Shown piece after piece: positions 5,784-13,631 of a stretch of DNA of 17,664 nucleotides. The position numbers and the translations under genes were made by a program. The notes under the pieces are model-generated. The model searched no databases and was not told the DNA's origin. It saw nothing but the letters and a program-made list of their open reading frames with translations. Positions within the stretch are counted from its first letter, which is position 1. Each line of letters opens with the position of its first letter. Source of the DNA: Candidatus Caldarchaeum sp. (GTDB taxonomy: Archaea; Thermoproteota; Nitrososphaeria_A; Caldarchaeales; Caldarchaeaceae); assembly GCA_025054795.1 (NCBI GenBank), contig JANWZU010000182.1, positions 1 through 17,664 on the forward strand. The letters are read 5' to 3'.

Positions 5784-6572
5784 ATGCGTGCCTACCTCGT
5801 CAAACTGCACGGCCGAGTCCAGAAAGTAGGCCTCAGAAGGCATGTTCAGGAGCTGGCGCAGGAGCTTAGCCTAGCCGGATACGTCAGAAACGAGAGAGAC
5901 GGCTCGGTCAGCATCTTCGTCCAAGGAGACGAGAAAAAGGTGGAGAAATTCATACAGGCTTTGAACAACCCGCCGCCGCCTGCATTAGTTCGGAAGCTTG
6001 AGCAGAAAGAGGTAAAACCAAGGCCAAAGCTCAAGTTTTTCGAAATCCGCTACAGCAAGCCGGCCGACGAGCTTCAGGAAGGCTTCGGCGCCATGCACAC
6101 AGTATTCATGGATTACTGGAAAGAATTCAGAGAATACAGAACAGAGTTTCGTACGGAGTTCAGAGACTTTAGAAACGAGTTCAGCGACTACCGGAAAGAG
6201 TTCAGCGACTTTAGGAACGAGTTTAGAAACGAGTTCAGCGACTTTAGGAACGAGTTCAGAGACTATAGGAATGAATTTCGCTCCGAGTTCAGCGGTTTTA
6301 GGGAGGAATTTAGAGACTACCGAAACGAGTTTCGCACAGAGTTCAGCGGTTTCAGGGAGGAATTTAGAGACTACAGGTCTGAGTTCCGCGAGTTTGTTAA
6401 GAGGATGGATGAGTTTTCCGAGAGGGTGACGAGGGTTTTGGAGTTGTTGGTTGAGGAGTCGAAGAGAAACAGGGATATTCTCGAGATACTAGTGCGGGAT
6501 TCTCGGGAGACGAGGGAGATGCTGAACGAGTCTTTGAAGATGTTGCGGGAGGTTGCGAGCCGAGTTCTATAG
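5784..6572 (+). CDS. Acylphosphatase domain fused to a long aromatic-striped helical repeat
   Basis: The protein has 262 residues, against about 90 for a normal acylphosphatase. Residues 1-90 form that domain: GRVQKVGLR (10-18) is the phosphate loop with the catalytic Arg18, and YVRNERDGSV (33-42) carries the catalytic Asn36. Two loop residues differ from the common GVGFR (Lys14, Leu17). After a proline-rich linker, residues 108-204 are a run in which Phe or Tyr occurs every 3-4 positions between Arg, Glu, Asn and Asp, as 18-residue units. The tail (205-262) is an ordinary charged helix with Leu/Ile. There is no signal peptide or membrane segment, so it is probably a cytosolic oligomeric rod. 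The stop overlaps the convergent NreA gene by 6 bp. Function beyond possible acyl-phosphate hydrolysis is unknown. Confidence 0.85.
   Translation: MRAYLVKLHGRVQKVGLRRHVQELAQELSLAGYVRNERDGSVSIFVQGDEKKVEKFIQALNNPPPPALVRKLEQKEVKPRPKLKFFEIRYSKPADELQEGFGAMHTVFMDYWKEFREYRTEFRTEFRDFRNEFSDYRKEFSDFRNEFRNEFSDFRNEFRDYRNEFRSEFSGFREEFRDYRNEFRTEFSGFREEFRDYRSEFREFVKRMDEFSERVTRVLELLVEESKRNRDILEILVRDSRETREMLNESLKMLREVASRVL
6105..6395 (+). repeat. In-frame tandem repeat, about 54 bp (18 residues), inside the acylphosphatase fusion
   Basis: The unit has the pattern F-R-D-Y-R-N-E-F-R-x-E-F-S-G-F-R-E-E, with aromatics spaced 3,4,4,3,4. Clear units start at 6201, 6255, 6309 and 6363, and a related one at 6147; the units at 6255 and 6309 are nearly identical in protein. 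Synonymous differences show that the copies have drifted and are held by selection on the protein. Imperfect shorter repeats flank the core. Confidence 0.8.
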
Positions 6573-7778
6573 CTGCTGCTGTGCTTTGAGATGTTTTATC
6601 AGGCTGCTGTGTGCTATGTATTTTGAGATGTGTATGCGGAGTCTGGGGGCTACGCTTTCTAACGCTTCGTCCAAGGTGGCGTGTTTGTCCGCCTTCTTTT
6701 CCAGCGCCTTTTTCGCAATCTCTCTGAACCTCCACACTCCGAGCGGAATCCAGCCCGGGTAGACTTCGAAGAAGACTATGGCCCCCGCCTGCTCTTTTCT
6801 GCTGCTGAGGTGTCTGAGGACTGAGAGCCTTACTGCGTAGTAGGCTCCGCCTGTGTTTTCGGCGTAGGTTTTGCGTGGCTGGAGATACTCGTGGTCTGCG
6901 TAGGGTGATTTCTGTATGTTTCTCAGCCAGCCTTCGAGAAGCTCGTACATCCAAGGAGTCGGCGTAAGAATTATGTGGGCTGCGTTCTCCAGCGCCTGAT
7001 GGCTGTGAACCCTGTACTCCGAGATCACGTTGTTTCTCCTGACCATGTTGAAAAACTTCTTGGAGAGGATGTCGTCGACGGCTGTTATGCTCCACTCGGT
7101 TGGGACTAGCTTCCGCTCCGCTGTGCGGCCGAGAAGGCCTGCTGAGAAGACCCGTGTGAGGTAGTATTCGTTGATGTTCTCGCTGTAGAGTGTGTGAAGA
7201 GCTTCTGCAGCTGACACGTAGGGGTCGTTGACCAAGCTGTCTACCTTCCGGGGAACGGAGACGTTGCCGACCAGCTTCACTTCTCCTATCTTCGCTGAAG
7301 GGCCGTACGGCGCTCTTCTGACTCCGAAGCCCGGCGTGCTGACTGTCCTGCCCTCGACAACTACCTCGACGTCGACGGGCTTTGCTGAGACCGCTGACTC
7401 CCTGACCGCTTCAAGCGTCCTGTCCCTCTGCTTGACATGCCGCACCGTCGTTCCGTAGAAGAGTGAAAGCCTAAGCTTCAGCAGCTCGTCCAGAGACATT
7501 TCAAGCCACTTGCCGGCGTCCTCTAACGTAGGCTCCGCCTGCTCGTGGAGTGATACAGCGGGCCCAACCCTCAGCCTCGGATAGCCTTTCTCACCCACTA
7601 TCACGGTCGGCGGTGAAGGGCCGTAGACCACCTTGCCTCCGACTTTAGCCAGCATCCTCTCCGTCCAAACCTGCTTGTAGAAGGGGCAGGTGGTTATTTT
7701 GCAGAACCGGGCGAAGCCTCCGCAGACGTGGCAGACCGTTGTTTCTATTCTCCTCTCGGAGGCTGCGAAAGCCTCCAT
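6567..7778 (-). CDS. nreA: Archaeal DNA repair protein, Nre (NreA) family
   Basis: The protein has 403 residues, as usual for the family. The N-terminus has a probable zinc site, Cys16, Cys19, Cys26 and Cys31 (CHVCGGFARFCKITTC). The following 'VYGPSPPTVIVGEKGYPRLRVGP' and 'SLFYGTTVRHVK' blocks are hallmark Nre_N sequences, and 'FEVYPGWIPLGVWRFREI' is typical of the C-terminal domain. In Haloferax, Nre proteins contribute to repair of mitomycin C damage, and many end in a PCNA-interacting (PIP) motif; here the protein stops at QQQL with no aromatic pair. The ATG at 7778 comes one base after the stop of the PIN-ATPase gene, so the two are one operon. Its stop shares a palindromic CTATAG with the convergent acylphosphatase-fusion gene. 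Confidence 0.88.
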   Translation of the reverse strand: MEAFAASERRIETTVCHVCGGFARFCKITTCPFYKQVWTERMLAKVGGKVVYGPSPPTVIVGEKGYPRLRVGPAVSLHEQAEPTLEDAGKWLEMSLDELLKLRLSLFYGTTVRHVKQRDRTLEAVRESAVSAKPVDVEVVVEGRTVSTPGFGVRRAPYGPSAKIGEVKLVGNVSVPRKVDSLVNDPYVSAAEALHTLYSENINEYYLTRVFSAGLLGRTAERKLVPTEWSITAVDDILSKKFFNMVRRNNVISEYRVHSHQALENAAHIILTPTPWMYELLEGWLRNIQKSPYADHEYLQPRKTYAENTGGAYYAVRLSVLRHLSSRKEQAGAIVFFEVYPGWIPLGVWRFREIAKKALEKKADKHATLDEALESVAPRLRIHISKYIAHSSLIKHLKAQQQL

Positions 7779-7779
7779 C

Positions 7780-9291
7780 TCAACCGCCGTGTCTGTTCTT
7801 GGGAACCACTTCCACAGACAAGCCCGCCTGCTTCGCTATCTTCAAAACCCTGTTCTGGCACTTCTTGAAGTATGTTCGCATGTCGCTTGGATGTATTTTG
7901 ACGATGAGCCTGTCCCCGACCTGCTCGACGGAGAAGTCGGAGATGTGTTTGCCGATGACTCGCCTGAAAGCGAATTCTTCGCCGCCAACTCCCTCTGAAG
8001 GCTTGACAGGCACGAAGAAGACTCTTTCGCCGAAGACGTAGAGCTCGTAGACGGGTTCGTCGTTGAGGAAGTCTTTGACGACGACTGTCGGCCTTGCTAG
8101 GTCAGCTCGTTTAAGCCCTGCTGGAACCTTGACCACAACTTCCAAGGTGTGTATGCTGGCCACACGGCCCTTGTCCATGAAGATGAGGGTGTCGACTATT
8201 GAGGGCAGTATTCCTATGTCGACTTTGTTGGCTATTCTGTGGAGGGCGTCGATGGGTGTGCTTGCGTGGATGACTCCTATCATCCCTATGCCTGCGTACC
8301 TCAGGTCTATGTACATCTCAAAGTCCCTTGCTTCACGCATCTCGTCGAAGACTGTGTAGTCGGGCCTGCTCAGCAGCAGGACGTTGTGGATTGAGCCGTC
8401 GTCAGCTGCGCTTTTAGAGTACTGTGTTATGTCGGGCGGTAGGTTGAGGTCCCGTGGGCTTTCAACCGTCTTTACTACTCTCCGCATGTTGCGGTAGTGT
8501 TCTGCGAGGGCCTGTGCGAAAGTTGACTTGCCCATTCCGGGAGGCCCGGCTATCAATATGCCCTCAGCTCTTCTCTCCAGCCTCTCAAGCACCTTGGGCG
8601 GGAGGCTGTAGTCCTCGAGCTTCACTCTGATGACGGGCTTGACGACCGTCATCTCCATCCCGTCTGAGAGAGGAGGCCTTGTGATGACTATCCTGAACTG
8701 CCCCAGCTGGAGAATAGTGAGCTCCGGCCTGTCGACTTCGACGAAGGCCTCGGTTCCGAAGACTCCGTAGGCCGTCTTCATTATGTAGGCGACCAGAGCC
8801 TCCAGCTCCGTTCTCGAAACAGGCTTCTCCCTGATGCTTTCGAAAACCCATCGGCCGGGATGGCCTCTCTTGATCCGTGGCTCAAGCCCCTCCTTGACGT
8901 GGAGGCTCATGACGTCTCCTGCGAAGACCGACTCTATCTGGATCGGAGGTGTTGGAACCGTGTATATGCATTTGATTCCGACTGACTCGGCTACACGTGC
9001 CACTAGAGGGTCTGACGTCAGAAGCGTCTCGCCGTTTTTCCTGCAGTATTCTAGGACGGCGTCTCTCCATCCTCCCTCGCTCAGCTCGCCGACGAACTCC
9101 ACCTTGCTGCCGGCCGCCTCGGTAAGCTTCTTCAACCCCTCGAGGGCCGCTAGGTCTCCTGCGAAAGCCCTCTCCTGCACGTGTTTAAGCAGGGTTTTGT
9201 GGACGAGTATCCTCCACCCCTCCTCAACAGCCTGCTCAACGGCCACGCTCAGACGGAGAGCCGACTCGTCAACAACTACGCTGGAACTCAA
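7780..9291 (-). CDS. PIN-domain ATPase (PilT/VapC-like PIN fused to a secretion-type P-loop ATPase)
   Basis: The protein has 503 residues. The N-terminal part (about 1-110) is PIN-like: 'VVVDESAL' places Asp8 in the first strand, and 'LLTSDPLVARVAES' places Asp94 in the usual position for a late acidic residue. The central domain carries Walker A GPPGMGKST (249-257), Walker B-like 'YTVFDEMRE' (about 312-320) and 'GVIHASTPIDALHRI', as in type II/IV secretion ATPases. The C-terminal region (about 435-500) corresponds to the KH-like RNA-binding domain of this archaeal family, though I see no clear GXXG. An RNA-processing role is likely but unproved. TTG 9291 is the only possible start (a stop lies just upstream in frame), and a TATA box sits 28 nt before it. 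It is co-transcribed with nreA. Confidence 0.87.
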   Translation of the reverse strand: MSSSVVVDESALRLSVAVEQAVEEGWRILVHKTLLKHVQERAFAGDLAALEGLKKLTEAAGSKVEFVGELSEGGWRDAVLEYCRKNGETLLTSDPLVARVAESVGIKCIYTVPTPPIQIESVFAGDVMSLHVKEGLEPRIKRGHPGRWVFESIREKPVSRTELEALVAYIMKTAYGVFGTEAFVEVDRPELTILQLGQFRIVITRPPLSDGMEMTVVKPVIRVKLEDYSLPPKVLERLERRAEGILIAGPPGMGKSTFAQALAEHYRNMRRVVKTVESPRDLNLPPDITQYSKSAADDGSIHNVLLLSRPDYTVFDEMREARDFEMYIDLRYAGIGMIGVIHASTPIDALHRIANKVDIGILPSIVDTLIFMDKGRVASIHTLEVVVKVPAGLKRADLARPTVVVKDFLNDEPVYELYVFGERVFFVPVKPSEGVGGEEFAFRRVIGKHISDFSVEQVGDRLIVKIHPSDMRTYFKKCQNRVLKIAKQAGLSVEVVPKNRHGG

Positions 9292-9314
9292 CCATCATCA
9301 TCACAGGCATACCA

Positions 9315-9324
9315 GCTAATAACG
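9315..9324 (-). promoter_or_regulatory. TATA box for the PIN-ATPase/nreA operon
   Basis: The minus strand reads CGTTATTAGC, centred about 28 nt before TTG 9291. It lies directly after the stop codon of porB, so this operon can be expressed separately from the por genes upstream. Confidence 0.5.
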
Positions 9325-10263
9325 CTAACCCTGCATCGCTGCATAGGCCTGTTTCCCACGCTGGCTTAAAACCACCAGCTCCTCCCATCTCCTGTCGACG
9401 CTCTGCTTGAGGGCCTCCATCAGATGGCTGTTCTCGGGCTTGAGAAGATGCTGAAACCTCCCCTGAGGCTTCAGAAACATTTCAAGAGGCTTCGGCGTCG
9501 CAACAAAGTAGTTAATCCTGTAAACGCCTCGCTCAACCTCGTAAAGCGGGAAGTACCGTGTCTCGACAGCCAGCTTCGACAGCCTAACAGTCTCAGCAGG
9601 GTTGAAGTACCAGCCTCTGTTGCAGGGTGCGTAGACGTGGATGAAGGAGGGGCCGTCGAACGTGAAAGCCTTCCTAACCTTGTTGACCAAGTCTTTCCAG
9701 AAGAATATCGTGGCTGTAGCTGCGTAGGGGATGCGGTGGGCTGTGGCTATGGCCACTAGGTCTTTCTTCTCCTCGAGCTTCCCGGCTGGAGTCGTCCTCG
9801 ACCATGCGCCCAGCGGCGTCAGCGAAGACCTCTGTATCCCCGTGTTCATGTAAGCCTCGTTGTCGTAGCAGACGTACACGAACCTATGGCCTCTCTCGAA
9901 AGCTCCTGAGAGAGCCTGAAGGCCTATGTCCGCTGTGCCGCCGTCGCCAGCCAGCACGAGGATGTGATGCCTTCGGCCGAGGCCCTTGGCCTCAAGAACA
10001 TCCAACGCCGCTTCAACGCCTGAGGCGACAGCTGCGGCGTTCTCGAACGCCACATGTATGTAGGGAATGTTCCAAGCCGTGTGAGGTATCTGGGTTGAAA
10101 CGACTTCGACACAGCCGGTTGCGTTCACGACTATCAACGGATGTGGAGCAGCCATCAGTATCTGCCTGACGGCTATCATGGCTCCGCAGCCGGCGCAGGC
10201 GCTGTGGCCGGGGCTCAAAGCCTCTGTGTCGACGAGCTCGTCGAGCCTCTGGACAGGCTTCAC
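9325..10263 (-). CDS. porB: Pyruvate:ferredoxin oxidoreductase, beta subunit
   Basis: The protein has about 312 residues. It binds thiamine diphosphate and the proximal 4Fe-4S cluster. With the first GTG as residue 1, the cluster ligands are Cys24 and Cys27 (CAGCG), Cys52 (ATGCVEV) and the Cys of 'YAPCNRGW' near 217. GDGGTADIG (about 107-115) with a downstream Asn-containing 'CYDNEAYMNTG' is the TPP/Mg site. The residues match the pyruvate-type enzymes. Two adjacent GTG codons (10266 and 10263) can start it; the second shares GTGA with the porA stop. GGAGGTGG lies 7 nt upstream of the second start (4 nt from the first). It is the last gene of the porGDAB order found in archaea and Thermotoga. 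The reaction is pyruvate + CoA + oxidised ferredoxin to acetyl-CoA + CO2, reversible. Confidence 0.94.
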   Translation of the reverse strand: MKPVQRLDELVDTEALSPGHSACAGCGAMIAVRQILMAAPHPLIVVNATGCVEVVSTQIPHTAWNIPYIHVAFENAAAVASGVEAALDVLEAKGLGRRHHILVLAGDGGTADIGLQALSGAFERGHRFVYVCYDNEAYMNTGIQRSSLTPLGAWSRTTPAGKLEEKKDLVAIATAHRIPYAATATIFFWKDLVNKVRKAFTFDGPSFIHVYAPCNRGWYFNPAETVRLSKLAVETRYFPLYEVERGVYRINYFVATPKPLEMFLKPQGRFQHLLKPENSHLMEALKQSVDRRWEELVVLSQRGKQAYAAMQG

Positions 10264-11435
10264 CACGCAGCCACCTCCCTCAGGTAGACGGTCCTCGCTT
10301 CTTGACGGCCTGCGTAGGCTGCTTCAACCAGCTCCTCGAGAAGCTTCCTGACCACAGCCGTCGTCAAGTCCCTGCCTCCCAGCCCGTAGACAACTGTCCA
10401 AACGGGTTTCCGCAGCCCGGCGTCGTAGAGCAAAGCCTTGACGTCAGACGTCAACGGGTTCGCAGCCGCCCCCGGAGACAAAGCTCTGTCGAAAACAGCC
10501 ACCAGCCCCGCCTCCGACAGAGCGGCCAGAACCTCCTCCCTCGGGAAAGGCCTGAAAAGCTTGACGTTCACCACTCCGACGTCGAAGCCGTATGTCTTGG
10601 CCACATGCCTCAACGTGCCAGCCGTGCTGCCCAAGCAGACAGCCTTGACGGATGCGCCGGGGTTGTAGACGTCCACGACGTCCAACCCGTCTTTCTCTCC
10701 GGGATAGGCCTTGACAACCTCTCGGAAAACATGTTTAGAGCTCTCGAGGGCCCTTGCCTGCTCCAGCTTAATCTCGAAATACGTGTTAGGAAGCGACAGG
10801 CCGCCCATCGTGACAGGGCTTTCGTAGTCGAGCACAACTCTTCGTCTCCTAGGAAGATATCCTCGTACATCCTCGTCCTCTAAGGGTTGGACAGCCTCGT
10901 AGCAGTGGGAGAGCGTGAACCCGTCCAAGTTGACTGCAACCGGAAGCTGAACCCTGCTGTCCTCCGCAAGCCTGAAAGCCTGTATGACCCTGCTGTAGGC
11001 TTCCTGCACGTTCTCGCAGAAAATTTGCACCCAGCCCGAATCCCTCGAGCCCATGATGTCGGAGTGGTCGCAGTGGATGTTTATCGGAGCCGAAAGCGTT
11101 CTGTTGGCCACAGCCATCACCACCGGCACCCTCATCCCAGCGGCTATGTACATCACCTCATGCATCAGCGCAAGGCCCTGGCTCGACGTGGCTGTGAAGC
11201 ATCTAGCACCAGCGGCCGCAGCCCCCACGCAGGCGCTGAGAGCCGAGTGCTCCGACTCGACTGATATGAACCTCGCCCGCAGCTCTCCGTCGGCGACGTA
11301 CTTGCTCAGCTTCTCCACAATAGTGGTCTGAGGGGTTATAGGATAGGCGGCTACAACGTCTACGTCGCTCTGCTTGACGGCTAGAGCGACAGCGTCGTTC
11401 CCAGACAGAAGAACAGGAGCGTGAAGACGCTGCAT
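10260..11435 (-). CDS. porA: Pyruvate:ferredoxin oxidoreductase, alpha subunit
   Basis: The protein has 391 residues, normal for the four-subunit enzyme. It begins with 'GNDAVALAVKQSDVDVVAAYPITPQTTIVEKL', the conserved N-terminal block with the YPITPQT motif that contacts substrate and cofactor. Other family blocks are 'SVESEHSALSACVGAAAAGARCFTATSSQGLALM' and 'NRTLSAPINIHCDHSDIMGSRDSGW', the latter typical of pyruvate-specific forms. The C-terminal transketolase-like domain carries 'VVNVKLFRPFPREEV' and 'VFDRALSPGA'. The ATG at 11435 follows the porD stop with no gap, and GGAGGTGG sits 5 nt upstream within porD. It pairs with PorB to form the catalytic core. Confidence 0.95.
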   Translation of the reverse strand: MQRLHAPVLLSGNDAVALAVKQSDVDVVAAYPITPQTTIVEKLSKYVADGELRARFISVESEHSALSACVGAAAAGARCFTATSSQGLALMHEVMYIAAGMRVPVVMAVANRTLSAPINIHCDHSDIMGSRDSGWVQIFCENVQEAYSRVIQAFRLAEDSRVQLPVAVNLDGFTLSHCYEAVQPLEDEDVRGYLPRRRRVVLDYESPVTMGGLSLPNTYFEIKLEQARALESSKHVFREVVKAYPGEKDGLDVVDVYNPGASVKAVCLGSTAGTLRHVAKTYGFDVGVVNVKLFRPFPREEVLAALSEAGLVAVFDRALSPGAAANPLTSDVKALLYDAGLRKPVWTVVYGLGGRDLTTAVVRKLLEELVEAAYAGRQEARTVYLREVAAW

Positions 11436-11696
11436 CTACTCCACCTCCATCACAACAGCTTTACGCGGGCATTCGGCTGCGCAGATGCCGCAGCCCTTGC
11501 AGTGCACGTAGTCAACCCTCACACGGCCCATCTCGACGACTATCGCCGGCTCCGGGCAGTAAACCCAGCAGATCAAGCAGTTGGTGCACTTCTCATAGTC
11601 TATCACAGGCTTTTGTGTGCGCCAGCTGCTTACGTCCACCTCCCGAGCGGAGCCGGGCCTAGTCATCGTGGGAGACAGCGTTTCAGACCGCTGCAC
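11436..11696 (-). CDS. porD: Pyruvate:ferredoxin oxidoreductase, delta subunit (2x[4Fe-4S] ferredoxin-like)
   Basis: The protein has 86 residues from GTG 11696. It carries two ferredoxin motifs, CTNCLICWVYCP and CKGCGICAAECP, which bind two 4Fe-4S clusters that pass electrons from the catalytic core to ferredoxin. The N-terminal 'RPGSAREVDVSSWR' matches the conserved lead of PorD proteins. An upstream TTG (11726) gives ten more residues, but GGAGGTGG lies 6 nt before GTG 11696, so that is the start; it overlaps the end of porG by 14 nt. Confidence 0.93.
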   Translation of the reverse strand: MQRSETLSPTMTRPGSAREVDVSSWRTQKPVIDYEKCTNCLICWVYCPEPAIVVEMGRVRVDYVHCKGCGICAAECPRKAVVMEVE

Positions 11697-12216
11697 AGGC
11701 AACCACCTCCCCGAAGCCTCTCTCAAGAACCTTCACATCCTCTGCGTGCAGCCTTTCAGCAACCGCTTCAGCCAACCGCTCCAGCGGAACCGTGTTGGAG
11801 AACGCTGAGAAGGCGCCTAGGAGGGCGATGCCGACTGAGAGAGGCCTTCCGAGAGAGCGGGCTATCTCGGCCGCCGGGATTCTGCAGAGCCTGTAGCCCT
11901 CTAGGCTCTCAAGGTCTCCGGGCCCTGCGTTTAGGACCAGCACTCCGGAATGCTTCAGAAGCTTAGGCGGAGGATGTTTCTTCAGCAGGTTTACGTCGAA
12001 GACAACCGCTGCGTCAGCCTTCTCCACAGGAGTGTAAACCTCGATAGGCTTGTCTGAAGCCCTTACGAAAGCCCTGACAGGGGCCCCAGCCCGCTCGGGC
12101 CCGAACTCGGGAAACGCCTGAACAAACCTGCCGTCCCTCAGAAAAGCGTCAGCCAGTATAGTTCCCGAAGTAACAACTCCTTGGCCGCCCCTTCCAACCA
12201 GAACAACCTCCAGCAT
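11683..12216 (-). CDS. porG: Pyruvate:ferredoxin oxidoreductase, gamma subunit
   Basis: The protein has 177 residues from ATG 12216. It has the gamma-subunit signature 'VGRGGQGVVTSGTILADA' near the N-terminus (residues 7-24), then 'FPEFGPERAGAPVRAFVRAS', both conserved in 2-oxoacid:ferredoxin oxidoreductases. It forms the CoA-associated domain of the complex. A TTG one codon upstream is the other possible start. As first gene of porGDAB it has no Shine-Dalgarno; a TATA box about 42 nt upstream would leave a leader of about 15 nt. Confidence 0.94.
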   Translation of the reverse strand: MLEVVLVGRGGQGVVTSGTILADAFLRDGRFVQAFPEFGPERAGAPVRAFVRASDKPIEVYTPVEKADAAVVFDVNLLKKHPPPKLLKHSGVLVLNAGPGDLESLEGYRLCRIPAAEIARSLGRPLSVGIALLGAFSAFSNTVPLERLAEAVAERLHAEDVKVLERGFGEVVACAAV

Positions 12217-12254
12217 CAAGGGGGACGACCCATGAATACAGTACGCATCCTCCG

Positions 12255-12261
12255 TATATAT
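12255..12261 (-). promoter_or_regulatory. TATA box of the porGDAB operon
   Basis: The minus strand reads CATATATACGG around these bases, the best TATA match between gdhA and porG. It is centred 42 nt before ATG 12216, so the predicted transcript has a short 5' leader, unlike the leaderless pattern elsewhere in the window. Confidence 0.45.
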
Positions 12262-12290
12262 GAGTTTCCTGCGAAGAATATAACCACCGG

Positions 12291-13529
12291 CTAGGATGAG
12301 GAGGCCGCCGAGCCCAGCATCGAGTCGTCGTAGAGCTTCCGCCTGCCGAAATACTCACGGGCAACGTCTATCGCTCCCTTCCTCAGAAGCATAGCCCTCT
12401 TCACACGGGCCATCGCAATCTCCAGAGCAACGCTTCTGGGCGTCTTCTTCGACTGGTCGGCCTCGCTCAAAACTACTTTGACGTTGCTGGAAACCTTGTA
12501 CTTTATCAGGTCGAAGGCGTCGAGCTCCGTCCCACCCTTGTACTCGACGAACGAGCCTATCACTCCTCCTGCGTTGGCCACAAAATCTGGTATGATCCAA
12601 ACTCCTCCCTTGAGGAGGGTTTGCTCGCCTTCGGCTGTGGTCGGTATGTTGGCTGCTTCGACCATTATCTTAGTGTGGGGTAGGAGCTTGGGCGCTGTTT
12701 CGGCGTTGACGGTGTCGGAGGTGGCTGCGGGGATGAATATGTCGGCGGCGTAGTCGAATATCTTCTCCTTGGGATGCTTCTCGTAGCGTTTGAGGTTTGA
12801 GATGTGGATGCAGGAGCTCAGCTCCTTCATGATGCTCGGTATGTCGAGGCCCTCGGGGTCGTGTATGCAAGCCGACACGTCGCAGATGGAGACTATCCTG
12901 TACCCCATCTCGTCGAGGAACTTCGCTGTGAAAGAGCCGACGTTTCCGAACCCCTGTATCGCTACACGGGCCTTCCTCCTGTCGAGGTTAAGCAAACCCG
13001 TGTTGTTGAGCATCGTCAACGTCAGGTCCGTCGCCACGGCCACGCCGTAGCCCGTCGTCCCCAGCTCGTGAGGTATACCGCCCAGCTCCCGAGGCTTGCC
13101 GGTGCAGGCCCTCATGTCCCCAACCTCGTGGGCGAAAACAGCCATGTCCAGCTCAGTCGTCCCCATGTCCGTGGCTGCGATGTACTGCAGTGGAACGTAG
13201 GGCTTTATCGACTTGGCGAAAGCCCTCATCCAAGCAACCCTGTCGACTTTGGATGGGTCGCCCATCACGCCGCCCTTAGCACCTCCGAAAGGCAGCCCAG
13301 CCAAAGCACATTTCCACGTCATCGTCCTCGCAAGCCTGAAAACCTCGACAGGCGTGACGGCTTCGGCGAACCTGATTCCGCCTTTCCCCGGCCCCATAGC
13401 CGTGTTGTCCACAACCAGCACCCCACGCATACCCGTGTCAGGGTCGTAGGCCAGCACAACCTTCTCAGGGCCCCACTCATCAGCAAGACTCCAAACATCC
13501 GTGCCGTAGGCCTGCGTAGAGCCCGACAT
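12291..13529 (-). CDS. gdhA: Glutamate dehydrogenase family amino-acid dehydrogenase
   Basis: The protein has 412 residues. All core residues of glutamate dehydrogenases are visible: Lys49 in GPGKGGIRF (binds the side-chain carboxylate in GDH), Lys73 in TWKCA (alpha-carboxylate), catalytic Lys85 in PFGGAKGG, and Asp121. The Rossmann domain has GFGNVGS, and the second strand ends in an acidic residue (SICDVS), which favours NAD over NADP. The Ser in 'GGVIGSFVEY' also fits glutamate. However, the Asp121 region reads ATDMGTTELDM, closer to leucine dehydrogenases than to the usual PAPDVNT, so substrate is likely but not certain. The ATG at 13529 has TTTTTAGATG centred 26 nt upstream, indicating a leaderless transcript. 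It stands alone between porG and a divergent membrane-protein gene. Confidence 0.9.
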   Translation of the reverse strand: MSGSTQAYGTDVWSLADEWGPEKVVLAYDPDTGMRGVLVVDNTAMGPGKGGIRFAEAVTPVEVFRLARTMTWKCALAGLPFGGAKGGVMGDPSKVDRVAWMRAFAKSIKPYVPLQYIAATDMGTTELDMAVFAHEVGDMRACTGKPRELGGIPHELGTTGYGVAVATDLTLTMLNNTGLLNLDRRKARVAIQGFGNVGSFTAKFLDEMGYRIVSICDVSACIHDPEGLDIPSIMKELSSCIHISNLKRYEKHPKEKIFDYAADIFIPAATSDTVNAETAPKLLPHTKIMVEAANIPTTAEGEQTLLKGGVWIIPDFVANAGGVIGSFVEYKGGTELDAFDLIKYKVSSNVKVVLSEADQSKKTPRSVALEIAMARVKRAMLLRKGAIDVAREYFGRRKLYDDSMLGSAASSS

Positions 13530-13550
13530 GCTGGCTCAACAACGTGACTG

Positions 13551-13560
13551 CATCTAAAAA
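13551..13560 (-). promoter_or_regulatory. TATA box of gdhA
   Basis: The minus strand reads TTTTTAGATG, centred 26-27 nt before the ATG at 13529. This is an exact match to leaderless archaeal spacing. Confidence 0.6.
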
Positions 13561-13631
13561 ACCATGCTCAACCCGCTTGGTTTACTGGGCGAAACAGCTA
13601 AAGCAACCGAATCACATCTACGACGCCGTAG

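Noticed and set aside
6397..7095. Minus-strand open frame of 232 codons overlapping NreA
   Set aside because: It is a low-complexity Ser/Pro/Arg-rich shadow of the NreA gene in another frame, with no domain pattern.
8834..9319. Plus-strand open frame of 161 codons opposite the PIN-ATPase
   Set aside because: Antisense shadow with Ser/Thr/Pro-rich composition and no recognisable motif, while the opposite strand encodes a clear ATPase.
12804..13547. Plus-strand open frame of 247 codons opposite gdhA
   Set aside because: Arg/His/Pro-rich antisense shadow of an unambiguous glutamate dehydrogenase gene; long antisense frames are expected at this base composition.
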